Positions 51,667-63,193 of a stretch of 64,000 nucleotides of DNA are shown here, in pieces (within the stretch, counting starts at the first letter, position 1; every line of letters starts with the position of its first letter). Where the stretch lies: assembly GCA_905250025.1 (NCBI GenBank), contig CAJNOJ010000038.1:495150-559149 (forward strand). The letters run 5' to 3'. Both the position numbers and the translations under genes were made by a program. This DNA is from Adineta ricciae. Its lineage: Eukaryota; Rotifera; Eurotatoria; Adinetida; Adinetidae. The notes under the pieces were generated by a model. The model saw only the letters and a program-made list of their open reading frames with translations. It made no database searches and was not told the origin of the DNA.

Positions 51667-53924
51667 ATGGCAGGTCGACAAGCAACTGAAGATTCTGATG
51701 AAGAATTTCAAGAGATTCAATATGCGAAATTACAAAATAATTACCGACATGCACGAGAAGATCAAAGAGAATATACCATCGAAAAAAAAGATCAACTACG
51801 AGTTCAAAGGTAGGATCTAGATGCATTTCAATTAAATATCTGAAAGGGTCCGTTTTTTTCGACTATAGAAAAACACTCGAACAATTGACAAGAGAACGTG
51901 ATGAACTCGAAAAAGCATTTCGACTAGCTGAAAGTCTTGAGAATCAAAAACGTGATGAAGAGAAAACAAGGAAATTACAAGATTTGGTTCAAATGAAGGG
52001 TGAACCATCGATTTTGCCATGAAATTCTTCTTCTCATACAGTATTTTAGATCAATTACAAAGTGATATACAAAATGAAAAAACTATTTCAACAGAATTGG
52101 ATGTTCAAATACGTGAATGGGAGAAGAAAATTCGTCAAAAACAAACCGAAGTTGGCGGTGCTCATGCTGCAGTTAACTTCAATGCTAATGTTCAAAAACA
52201 GGGACGCGTATTTGAGAACCGATTGGATACAGTGAGTGAATATTTATGCGAATAGACTATTCAGGAAAGATTTGATTTTCTAGGCATTAAAACGCTTTAA
52301 TTCATTACTCTCATCGAATGGTTTATTACGTTCGGAAATTGATAGTCTACGCAATGAACGAGAACGTTATGAAAATTTATCACAGAAATCCGAAAACGAA
52401 CTTCGCAAGCTCCGGGCTCAATTAGTCGAATGTATTGAAAAATCAGTCACTTCATACGAACAACGGTTAGATTGAGAAATAGTCATGAATCTCAATGGAT
52501 TTGTTCTTGTTCTATTTTTAGAAAAGATGCTAACTCGAAAGCAATTATTCTTCAAAGTAAACCAATACTGAATGAGATAAACTAATACAATCTCTTGTTT
52601 GTAGACAAAGCTGAATCGGACAAATTTACTGCTGAAGCTGAAATGAGAGAACTTGAACGCCAGATATCCCACGATCGTAAACTACGTGATTTTATGAAAC
52701 TTAAAGCACAAGAGCGACACGAAGACGAAGAACTTGTTACGTATCGTAAACAAAAAGGTTTGTGTGTTATCTCCGCATTGATTTTGCCAATCGAAAACAT
52801 TTCCTTTCAGCCGCAGAAATAGCTGAGAAACGTCGCAAAGAAAAAGAAGAACATTCTGTTGAAGCATATGAGACAAATTTCCAACAAATTCAAAGAATCA
52901 GTGGTGAACCTGATCTACAGAAACTCGTGGATAAATTTATCGAAGGTAAAAATCTTTATTTACTCAATGAAATTTCAATTGATTTTTTTGACTTCACTTC
53001 TAGTTGAAGATAAGAATTTTGCTTTGTTTAACTATGTTAATGAGCTAAATAATCAAATCGAAACTTTACATGAAGATATTGCTAATGTGAAACAAGAAAT
53101 TCGTGATTTTGAAAGTCAAGGCGTTGCATTGCAAGATCGACAAAAGAGACAAGTCGAAGAGATCGAGAGAAAACGTGCGCAAGCGACGATTTTAGCGGAT
53201 GAATATGAAGAAAAACATCGAGCAGCAAAAAAGCTTCTCGATGATTGCCGAGACGGTAAGTTCGAGACCTTATCATCTTTATCTCAAACGCATTTCTATT
53301 AGGTATCGGTTCATTATTCAAAAAGATTGGCTGTGATCGTGGACAAATCGATCATCTCCTACAAAGTCACGAAGGTGTCACTGAGGACAATATGATCAAA
53401 TATTTAGGAATCATCGAAGAACGAACAAATGAATTATTAACAGCACAAGCAACTATCATTGCTAAAGTAAAGCGAAGTAAATTTGCGTTGTATTGTAAAG
53501 AGGATTCGTAATTTAGGAGCAAAATATGTCTCTACGTGAACGTGCACCAAATCTGATTGGAGATGGACCATCGGGACCACCACCGAATGTTCCTATTCAT
53601 CTTCCGAACACGTAAGTGATGTCTTTTCTTGCTTGTTTGTTTTTTTGTAGAAGATTTTTTCGATTTGGTTCAAATAGAGATGATCGTCGTGATTTTGACG
53701 ATCGAGATGGCAAAACGGAAGAAGAACTGAAACCATTGACACGTGAAGAACTAAAACAGCGTGCTATCGATCATGTTAGAAACCTTGAAAAACGAGCATT
53801 ACAGCAAGAACAAAGCAAATATTCCGATATAGCACCAACGTCACGCGAGAAAACTACAAGTGGAACAACAAGAGCCGGCAACAGTGCGGGCGCCGACAAG
53901 TTACCAACGAATCGCACACGTTGA
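51667..53924 (+). CDS. outer dynein arm docking complex coiled-coil protein, ODAD1/CCDC63-like (copy 1)
   Basis: Coiled-coil protein of the DC2 type that anchors outer dynein arms to doublet microtubules of motile cilia. Eleven exons: 51667-51809, 51869-51999, 52050-52231, 52284-52465, 52522-52556, 52605-52757, 52811-52945, 53004-53255, 53303-53466, 53517-53611, 53651-53924; 581 residues. Most of the protein is predicted coiled coil. Family-like blocks are YAKLQNNYRHAREDQREYTI, GGAHAAVNFNANVQKQGRVF, ENRLDTALKRFNSLL, LRSEIDSLRNERERYE and LVDKFIEVEDKNFALFNYVN, then NELNNQIETLHEDI. The C terminus is disordered (ANNT/Ser/Thr/Arg-rich). The upstream segment before ATG 51667 contains a probable non-coding exon and leader intron (donor near 51541, acceptor near 51655). 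CCDC63 and ODAD1 cannot be separated here. Confidence 0.85.
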
Positions 53925-54463
53925 ACAACGACAGTGAATAAACTAAGAAATCTATCTATATACATATATATATCCATGTTTGTCTGTTATTGTGTTCGAA
54001 ATAATTCAAATAACGTTTATCATTATTCATAATAAATAAGAGAATTTCAAATGTCTTTCATTTAATAGATGCTATAGCCTGTAAAAGAACATCTCAGCTG
54101 ATGTTTTCGGTAAGAAAAAAAATGCAACATATAAAATCCTATTTACACTTTGTTTTAAATCGGATCGATATATTTGCATACTAGACGTAGACAAACGTTC
54201 TCTATCGAAATATTATGTATTCAATGTTTGTTCAATAGCTTAATCATATCTAACGAAACAAACTTTCGTTGTGAGTTTTGTTATACATATAAAGTCAATG
54301 AGGTGATTTGAACCAACATATCATATTGGTAGCCTTCGATAAAAGTTCAAAAGTATCATGTATCATAGATTTATGTAAAGTGATCGGTGAAAAATCTTTT
54401 TTCAGAGAAAACTATCGAATATGAGCGTATTTTCTTTCTAAAAATTTACAAGTAGTCAGTAAT
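53925..54463. other. intergenic between convergent ODAD1-like and D8C genes (copy 1)
   Basis: About 540 bp, closely matched by 61669-62208, with AATAAATAAG (near 54030) as a likely poly(A) signal of the ODAD1-like gene. No gene. Confidence 0.6.
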
Positions 54464-55466
54464 CTAGCCAGTAGGAACTGATGATGTGGTGCAATACCGT
54501 GCGCTACAAAACACACTAGGCTTTAGGAGATAGATATAAAAACCACCAATACAATAGTTGACTTCTGCTGTATAGTTCGAAAAACAGGTGAATATTCCAC
54601 TACTAAAACACATTGTTCCGTTGCTACTGGTACCTAAAGTCGTTGGTAACGTGCCATTGAACCAAATTTGTAAAAACGCACTACACTTATATTGTTGAAC
54701 TGGTGTCTGTACTACGATATCACCACTACTACCTACGAATCTTATCCAAGCACCATGATTACTTGCGTTGAATATAGGTCCATTATCACATCCATATGAT
54801 TGTCCTGTATAAGCGACATTACGTGTTGGGTCATCAATCGATGTATATGACGTACAAGGTGGTCCACTTTGACTCCCTATCAGTACATTACTTGTTACCA
54901 GTGACGCGAATGTTGTCGATGCTAAAAAATATGGAAACTTTCTTTTTATGACAAACTTTTTCATTTAAATACGCTAAGATCAGACACAAACTTACTAGTA
55001 TTCACATTCAAAAGTCCCAGTGTTGTTACTCTCGGTGAATGTTTGATTGTACCAAGTATAACACCTAGAATAATCGCAACAGCTATGATAATCAAAATGG
55101 CAATGATAAATGTTATGATCAATGCTCTCAAAGTGCACAATGGTTCCGCATAATCATCTGCCCATCTAAATTATATTTGCTGCACTAGTGTTTCAACGAG
55201 ATTTTGTCGTACTTATCATAGAAATTGTCGGCGGAGGACATATACTCATTGTCGTGATTAAAACTAAATTCGTTGGACTCTTTCGATGATCCATGCATTG
55301 ATTTAGAACTTTCGAATGCTTGTGGAGTACCAGTTGAGGGCGGACAATTGAATTGAACCTTTTTGATTGTCTTCTTATTTAAATTCGACTGAAGGATTTG
55401 TCTGCTAGGAAGAAACTGTAAATCATCTGGATACTGGTTTTTCCATGCAACTGCAATTGAATTCAT
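54464..55466 (-). CDS. type II membrane protein with uromodulin-like D8C domain (copy 1)
   Basis: Three exons: 55466-55213, 55165-54996, 54921-54464; 293 residues. The first ~95 residues are hydrophilic and probably cytoplasmic. One membrane helix follows (ALIITFIIAILIIVAVAIIL), then an extracellular domain with about 8 Cys. Its blocks CTSYTSIDDPTRNVAY, YGCDNGPIF, GAWIRFVGSSGDIVV, IWFNGTLPTTLG, YCIGGFYIYLLKP and CSARYC follow the D8C pattern of uromodulin and GP2 (C-x-Y-x-x-L-x-DxxR, GxWxRFxGxxG, WxNGxxP, C-xGxYxYxL, YC). It ends soon after the domain, with no ZP domain. A surface adhesion or lectin-like role is inferred only. A nearly identical copy lies at 62209-63193. Confidence 0.75.
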
Positions 55467-57563
55467 CGTGTGATCTAAGCAAAGAAGTTTCAGCTTATAA
55501 CTAAATTAAGAAATTTTTTGTTATTGAAATTGATTTCTAAGATTTCATGAAAAAAAACAAAAACATACAAAGAAAACTTTTCATTGCATGGAATATGTGC
55601 ATAACAAAATTGAATTCCAATCAACATGGATGAAAAAGAATAGAGAAATTGTAAGTTATTCTAAGGGATTATGTTGACACTCAAACATTCTTTGACATGG
55701 ATCGATATTTTTCAGAATACTTAGTGTTTGAATACGAATTTTATTTATTCTGATTAAATAAATCATATAATTCACACTGGTCATCAAAGAAGTTCGATAT
55801 CAAGAGAAAGTTCATTTTCTCTTCTTCATCAATTACGATTGATAGAAACGATCATTTTTCACAATGATTTGCAACGCAAGAAAATCGGTCTGTTAAACGT
55901 GTCAAAAAAAGCGAGTTAATCTTATTGGTAAACGGATGTTCATAAATCATCGAAATACTATTCCCATTGTCATTTGTCTTCAGTCTATTGTCGTTTGTTT
56001 CATTGTTTCTGATCATAAGTGATGTTATTACTCACACACACACACACACCGTGTTGATAGATATAAAAGTCTCGTCACTTCATCAATTATCATTCCTTCA
56101 TGTTTTGCTGGCATCGTATGTATTTATTCCCTTGTTGAAGATTCTTCACATTAACGCGTTCAACGAAACGAGAATAAATTGGTTTAAAGCTTGCTCTTTT
56201 CTCATCCATCTGTTCTTCTTTGCGTGTGCCTAACGTCTGCTCATTAACTATTCATATTGGAATTGAGATGTGACTGATGCTTGCATTTTCTTCTTCTCTG
56301 CCGCTCAAGTCTCGATTTTATCTCAAGAGACGAGATCGTTTCTTGTCTCGTCGCGTTCTCTCATACAACTTAATATGAATTTCGATGATTCTTCACAAAG
56401 AAGAAGGAAAACGAATGAAATTCCAAGGTACTCGACAGTTGCATGTTTAGACATACGAATACGAGAGATCAATTAATTGACGTTCCATCATGTTCGTCTT
56501 CTTCTCTTGATGATGATCGACAGTATCGATGTCGACATGCAATGTTCTTCCGAGTATGTATTCATACGAAGATGAATTATTTGACCGCGAGAATATCTCT
56601 TTGTTTCGACAATATGTCTTTAATTTGATATCGAGGAACAACAAGCATATTTTTCTTCGCTTGTTTCTTCTACTGATAATTTTCTTTGTAACGCCTCTTT
56701 TTTTTGTTCTTTTCTTCTTGATGAACAGTTGTTCCACAGATTAGGTTACATGGTACAGACGCGCGTGCGATGAACATACGGTTTGAGATATCAACCTCGA
56801 TGTATGTCGTCTTGTCAATTGTTTTCAACACATGACCTTTTCTAATCAGTGAAATAAAATAGAAAACTAAAATCGAACAAAGCGACAATGTTATCGGAAA
56901 TATTCAGATTTGTTTCTTTGCCTTCCAAACGTGTTCATGCAGAAATCCATTTCTGCTTTCATTCATCTCCTGTCTTTTTTCTAACTATAATGTCCTCTGG
57001 GCTCTCTAACACATTGTATACACCAATAGAAACCCTATCCGTATGTGTACACGCGCGAGCAAACGAACGATGGTAGTACGTCTATCGTGCGGCTAATTGA
57101 AAAATTAATGAAGCAGATATTTTCAAGCAACCACCTCCTTCGCCTAGCTGAATCCACGAGATAGATGAGACATCAACATCAACAACACACTCCGCAAGCA
57201 GCACCATCTTCAATCACCGCTCAACTGTATTCATCGACTTGTCCGTATGGCAAAGTAAAAAAAAAAGTAACAATCATTGACCAATAAGTATCTCACGTTC
57301 TTTGATGTGTCCCTTTTTCTTCTTGTCCAGCATGATAAAAGTTAACCTGCTGCGTTTTTAATTATAGATTCTGATATGTATTGAAATCAAACTGAGAAAT
57401 GTCGATCCGAGATTTCCGTTGATTAGCAGTATTGATTTTTCACGTTTCCTGCACACACACAATCATCGTTTTCTCTCGGAACGAGTAAAACACTAGACAA
57501 ATGCTGAGAGGTGATTTCTGGCTTGTTGCTATTTGTAAGCCGATTAGACTTAGTCGGCATGTA
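55467..57563. other. intergenic up to the sequence break
   Basis: The first 810 bp are shared with 63194-64000; the rest is unique in this window. A CA microsatellite lies at about 56034-56049 and is longer than in the second copy, shifting any open frame across it, which argues that the frame at 55967-56233 is not coding. A possible short first exon begins at ATG 57165 (MRHQHQQHTPQAAPSS…) and ends at a GTAAAA donor near 57255, but its continuation would be cut by the break at 57564, so it is not called as a gene. Confidence 0.5.
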
Positions 57564-57564
57564 N
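57564..57564. other. ambiguous base at a probable assembly join
   Basis: A single N separates unique intergenic sequence from a segment that begins in the middle of a CLUAP1 exon. No natural boundary (terminal repeat, target-site duplication, tail) is visible at the join. Confidence 0.75.
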
Positions 57565-59099
57565 CTATTTATTCGTACTGTTGCTCAGATAATTGTAAGA
57601 ATGTCATGACTTACGCACGGAAGTAGCTCTTTTCTTCTTATTTGATTCTAGGCTACTAAAGCACATGTTAAATTAAACACAAAAAAGCTTTATCAAGCAG
57701 ATGGCTATGCGGTCAAAGAGATTCTAAAAGTGATCACACCGCTCTATAAAGCTTTAAGAGATAGTGAGAGTAAAGAATTAGATGACGAAGACGATCTTGA
57801 TCATCGATATCGTTATGCAATGAATGACGACGTAAGTGAAGTTGAAGACAAGTTCGAACTCATTTGAAGATTCTCAATTTGTAGATTGGAACATTGAAAA
57901 CTGCTCGTTCGCTATGTTCAACTATTACTCAGAAAGGTGCTAATCTACATGAACTATTAGGGAAAGAAGTGGAAGCACGAGTGTGTAGATATCTCTATGT
58001 CCATATGTTCTAACGAATTTTTCATGTAGGAATCTCGTCAAGATGTGAAGAATCGGGAGACGGTGCTAACCGATGTCCGAGATGGTATTAAGGAAGCTGA
58101 AAGTGCAGCAAAAGTATGTTTGTTTTCTATCGCATTAAAGAAAAGAAGATGGATTTTGTTTTCTTCATAGATTGAAGTGGCGAAATACGATAAACTAGTC
58201 GCGAATGTTCAAATCGATGAAGTAGCGCTCGATGAGAAGATCGCGAAACGCTTAGAAGAAAAAGATCGTCATCAACGTCGACTGGACATGCTGAAGAGTG
58301 TCAGGTAGTTGAAACACAATCGAAAGCTGCTTTCATAAACATTATCATCGGGCTCTTTTTCACAGACCGTCATTCATGAATGACTTCGAAAAATTCGAAA
58401 CGGAACTCAATGGTCTATATGCAGATTATGTATTGAAATATCGAATCTTATCGTATTTGGAAAAGGAACTAGAGGGACATTTTCGAAATCAACGGGAAAA
58501 GGTTCAAGTAAGTGAGAACGTTCAAACGAACAATCTGGCGAAAATTTCTTTTTTACGAATACGAATAGGAAGTATCACGACACTATATGCAAGCGATTAA
58601 CTCACAGATGACTGAGCAAGATCAACAAAGATTTAGTCGACAATTACAAGAGCATAATGACGACATCGGTGTCCAAAGTGATGAGGAAGATTCGGACGAA
58701 GATGAGTAAGATTGAATTGGAATAAGCACAACAAAGAAAGATTGATCGTCTCTTGGATTTAGTGATGACGAAGATAATGATGACGATGAGGATGAGGAAC
58801 AAGACGATGATGGTATGAATCAAGCACCAACATCCTATGGAAAAAAATTCGGTACTCAGAATACGATTTGACTTGTCTCCTGATGATAAATACTCTTGTA
58901 TTCATTTTTAGCAAATGGTAATGGATATGGTGGCATGACAGGTGATTTAAGCGATGATGACCAGGAAGCACCACGTGGTGGACGAGGCCGAGGCGGTGGA
59001 CATCCTGGTATAGATGATGATGAGAATGTACGAGGTAGACAAAAACAACAACGAAGACAACAACGCGCAACCTTAGATGATGACGATGAGAATTTCTAA
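57565..59099 (+). CDS. CLUAP1: CLUAP1 / IFT38 copy 2, 5'-truncated by the break
   Basis: Exons matching copy 1: 57565-57594 (end of exon 3), 57652-57831, 57885-57980, 58030-58113, 58171-58304, 58366-58507, 58569-58705, 58763-58812, 58912-59099. The first two exons and most of the third are missing because the sequence starts at the N. The remainder is open and correctly spliced. Differences from copy 1 include Leu to Phe, Asp to Glu and Glu to Ala in exon 8, Gly to Asp in exon 6 (SRQDVKNRE) and length changes in the acidic tail. Nothing suggests decay apart from the break itself. Confidence 0.88.
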
Positions 59100-59403
59100 T
59101 CTAATGTCTTTCATATAATCAATCACTAATGCACTTATAATGCTTGTCTTTTCAGTGCTTGTTTTTTTTTAATAAAAATAACAACTCTTCATTCTTCGAC
59201 TAGTGTTTATAAACCTTTAAGGTATAACGATAAGTGGAAACGATTGAAATTGATCGTGATTGGTACATTTTTCTCCAAGGTAAGTCAATGAGTTTCTTTT
59301 TACAATGTAAGCGTATCCTGTGGAGGAATTGCCATCACGGCATCATTAAAAATGTCGACAACCAGAAACAGTATTATTCTGTTTCATTGAGAACAACTAA
59401 CAA

Positions 59404-61668
59404 ATGGCAGGTCGACAAGCAGCTGAAGATTCTGATGAAGAATTTCAAGAGATTCAATATACGAAATTACAAAATAATTACCGGCATGCACGAGAAGATC
59501 AAAGAGAATATACCATCGAAAAAAAAGATCAACTGCGAGTTCAAAGGTGGGATCGAGATGCATTCCAATTAAATATCTGAGAAGATCTGTTTTTTTTTCG
59601 ACTACAGAAAAACGCTCGAACAATTGACAAGGGAACGTGATGAACTCGAAAAAACATTTCGACTAGCGGAAAGTCTTGAGAATCAAAAACGTGATGAAGA
59701 GAAAACAAGAAAATTACAAAATTTAGTTCAAACGAAGGGTGAACCAGCGACTCCGATATGAACTTCTTCTTCTTCTCATACGGTATTTTAGATCAATTAC
59801 AAAGTGATATACAAAATGAAAAAACTATTTCAACAGAATTGGATGTTGAAATACGTGAATGGGAGAAGAAAATTCGTCAAAAACAAAGCGAAGTTGGCGG
59901 TGCTCATGCCGCAGTTAACTTCAATGCTAACGTTCAAAAACAAGAACGCGTATTTGAGAATCGATTGGATACAGTGAGTGAATATTTATGCGAATGGACT
60001 ATTTAGGAAAGATTTGATTTTCTAGGCATTAAAACGCTTCAATTCATTACTCTCATCGAATGGTTTATTACGTTCGGAAATTGATAGTCTACGCAATGAA
60101 CGAGAACGTTATGAAAATTTATCACAGAAATCCGAAATCGAACTTCGCAAGCTCCGGGCTCAATTAGTCGAATGTATTGAAAAATCAGTCACTTCATACG
60201 AACAACGGTTAAATTGAGAAATAGTCATGAGTCTCAACGAATTTGTTCTTGTTCTATTTTTAGAAAAGATGCTAACTCGAAAGCAATTATTCTTCAAAGT
60301 AAACCAATAGTAAATGAGATAAACCAATAAAATCTCTTGCTTGTAGACAAAGCTGAATCGGACAAATTTACTGCTGAAGCTGAAATGAGAGAACTTGAAC
60401 GCCAGATATCCCACGATCGTAAACTACGTGATTTTATGAAACTTAAAGCACAAGAGCGACACGAAGACGAAGAACTTGTTACGTATCGCAAACAAAAAGG
60501 TTAGTGTGTTATCTGCACATTGATTTTGCCAATCGAAAACTTTTCCTTTCAGCGGCAGAAATAGCTGAGAAACGTCGCAAAGAAAAAGAAGAACATTCTG
60601 TTGAAGCATATGAGACACATTTCCAACAAATTCAAAGAATCAGTGGTGAACCTGATCTTCAGAAACTCGTGGATAAATTTATCGAAGGTGAAAATCTTTG
60701 TTTACTCAATGAAATTTCAATTCACTTTTTTTGGCTTCAATTCTAGTCGAAGATAAGAATTTTGCTTTGTTTAACTATGTTAATGAACTAAACAATCAAA
60801 TCGAAACTTTGCACGAAGACATTGCTGATGTGAAACAAGAGATTCGGGATTTTGAAAGTCAAGGCGTTGCACTGCAAGATCGACAAAAGAGAAAAGTCGA
60901 AGAGATCGAGAGAAAACGTGCGCAAGCGACGATTTTAGCTGATGAATATGAAGACAAACATCAAGCAACAAAAAAGCTTCTCGATGATTGCCGGGACGGT
61001 AAGTTCGAGACTTTATCATCTTTATCTCGAACGCATTTCTATTAGGTATCGGTTCATTATTCAAAAAGATTGGCTGTGATCGTGGACAAATCGATCATCT
61101 CCTACAAAGTCACGAAGGTGTCACTGAGGACAATATGATCAAATATTTAGGGATCATCGAAGAACGAACAAATGAATTATTAACAGCACAAGCAACTATC
61201 ATTGCTAAAGTAAAGCGAAGTAAATTTACGTTGAATTGGTAAAATTATTGGTAATTTAGGAGCAAAATATGTCCCTACGTGAACGTGCACCAAATCTAAT
61301 TGGAGATGGACCATCAGGACCGCCACCGAATGTTCCTATTCACCTTCCGAACACGTAAGTGATGTCTTTTCTTGTTTGTTTGTTTCTTTTGTAGAAGATT
61401 TTTTCGATTTGGTTCATATAGAGATGATCGTCGTGATTTTGACGATCGAGATGGCAAAACGGAAGAAGAACTGAAACCGTTAACACGTGAAGAACTAAAA
61501 CAGCGTGCTATCGATCATATTAGAAACCTTGAAAAACGAGCAGTACAGCAAGAACAAAGCAAGTATTCCGATATAGTGCCAACGTCACGCGAGAAAACTA
61601 CAAGCGGAACGACAAGAGCCGGCAACAGTGCGGGCGCCGACAAGTTACCAACGAATCGCACACGTTGA
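59404..61668 (+). CDS. ODAD1/CCDC63-like docking complex protein (copy 2)
   Basis: Complete second copy with the same eleven exons: 59404-59546, 59608-59738, 59792-59973, 60026-60207, 60264-60298, 60347-60499, 60553-60687, 60747-60998, 61046-61209, 61260-61354, 61395-61668. Every exon has the same length as in copy 1, giving 581 residues. Substitutions are scattered and mostly conservative (for example Ala to Thr in LEKTFRLAES, Met to Thr in LVQTKD, Asn to Tyr in FGSYRDD). All GT-AG sites are intact. Role as for copy 1. Confidence 0.85.
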
Positions 61669-62208
61669 ACGAAGACAGTGAATAAACTAAGAAATCTATC
61701 TATATACATATATATCCGTGTTTGTCTGTTATTATCTTCGAAATAATTCAAATAACGTTTATCATTATTCACAACAAATAAGAGAATTTCAAATGTCTTT
61801 CATTTAATAGATGCTAAAGCCTGTAAAAGAACATCTCAACTGATATTTTCGGTAAGAAAAAAAAATGCAACATATAAAATCCTATTTGCACTTTGTTTTA
61901 AATCGGATGGATTTTTATTTGTATACTAGACGTAGACAGACGTTCTCTACCGAAATATGATGTATTCAATGTTTGTTCAATAGCTTAATCATATCTAAAG
62001 AAACAAACTTTCGTTGTGAGTTTTGTCATACATATAGAGTCAATGATGTGATTTGAACCAACGTATCATATTGGTAGCCTTCTATAAAAGTTCAAAAGTA
62101 TCATGTATCATAGATTTATGTAAAGTGATCGATGAAGATTCGTTTTTCAGAGAAATCTATCGAATATGGGTGTATTTTATTTCTGAAAATTCATAAGTAG
62201 TCAGTAAT
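61669..62208. other. intergenic (copy 2)
   Basis: Counterpart of 53925-54463 with scattered substitutions and small indels; no gene. Confidence 0.6.
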
Positions 62209-63193
62209 CTAGCCAACAGGAGCTGATAACGTGGTGCAATACCGTGCGCTACAAATCGCACTAGGCTTTAGGAAATAGATATAAAAACCACCAATACAAT
62301 AGTTGACTTCTGTTACATAATTAAAAAGACAGACGAATACGTCACTACTATAACAAATTGTTCCGTTGCTACTGGCACCTAAAGTCGTTGGTAACGTGCC
62401 ATTGAACCAAATTTGTGAAAACGCGTTGCACCTATATTGTTGAACTGGTGTCTGTGCTACAATATCGCCACCGCTACCTACGAATCTTATCCAAGCACCA
62501 CGATTACTTGTGTTAAATATAGGTCCATTGTCACATCCATATGATTGTCCTGCATAAGCGACATTACGTGTTGGATCATCAATCGATGTATACGATGTAC
62601 AAGGTGGTCCACTTTGACTTCCTATGAATACATTACTTGTTACCAGTGGCGCGAATGTTATCGATGCTAAAAAATATGGAAACTTTCTTTTTTCTGACAA
62701 TCCTTTTCGTTTAAATAATCAGAGACAAACTTACTAGTATTGCCATTCAGAAGTCCCATTGTTGTTACTCTCGATGAAGGTTTGATTGTACCAATTATAA
62801 CACCTAGAGTAATCGCAACAGCTACAATGATCAAAATGGCAATGATAAATGTTATGATCAATGCTCTCAAAGTGCACAATGGTTCCGCATAATCAGCTGC
62901 CCATCTGAATTATATTTGCTGCAGTAGTGTTTCAACGAGATTTTGTCTTACTTATCATAGAAATTGTCGGCGGAGGGCATATACTCATTGTCGTTATTAA
63001 AACTAAATTCGTTAGACTCTTTCGGTGATTCAGAACTTTCGAATGCTTGTGGAGTACTAGTTGAGGACGGACAATTGAATTGAACTTTTTTGATTGTCTT
63101 TTTATTTAAATTCGACTGAAAGAATTGTCTACTAGGAAGAAACTGTAAATCATCTGGATACTGGCTTTTCCATGTAACTGCAATTGAATTCAT
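62209..63193 (-). CDS. type II membrane protein with uromodulin-like D8C domain (copy 2)
   Basis: Three exons: 63193-62952, 62904-62735, 62666-62209; 289 residues. It differs from copy 1 by a 12-nt in-frame deletion in exon 1 (loss of a Ser-Met-His-Gly-like segment before SPKESNEF) and by many amino acid changes in the extracellular domain, notably around the fifth to seventh Cys (CYSSDVFVCLFNYVTEVNYC against CFSSGIFTCFSNYTAEVNYC). All Cys positions are kept. The extracellular part appears more variable than the neighbouring coiled-coil gene. Confidence 0.75.

Larger units (their letters stand above)
49827..56276. repeat. duplicated block, copy 1
   Basis: This stretch (most of CLUAP1, all of the ODAD1-like and D8C genes and their flanks) reappears at 57565-64000 in the same order and orientation. 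Copies differ by scattered substitutions (by eye a few percent, about 7 in the 142 nt of CLUAP1 exon 8) and small indels; the offset drifts from 7738 to 7724 bp. Confidence 0.95.

Noticed and set aside
55967-56233. Hydrophobic open frame of 88 residues downstream of the D8C gene, also present in part at 63693-63957
   Set aside because: It crosses a CA microsatellite whose length differs between the two copies, so the downstream frame changes. That is not expected of a coding sequence.
57565-59099. CLUAP1 copy 2 as a pseudogene
   Set aside because: Its missing 5' end coincides with an N and the remaining exons are intact, so truncation is more likely an assembly effect than decay.
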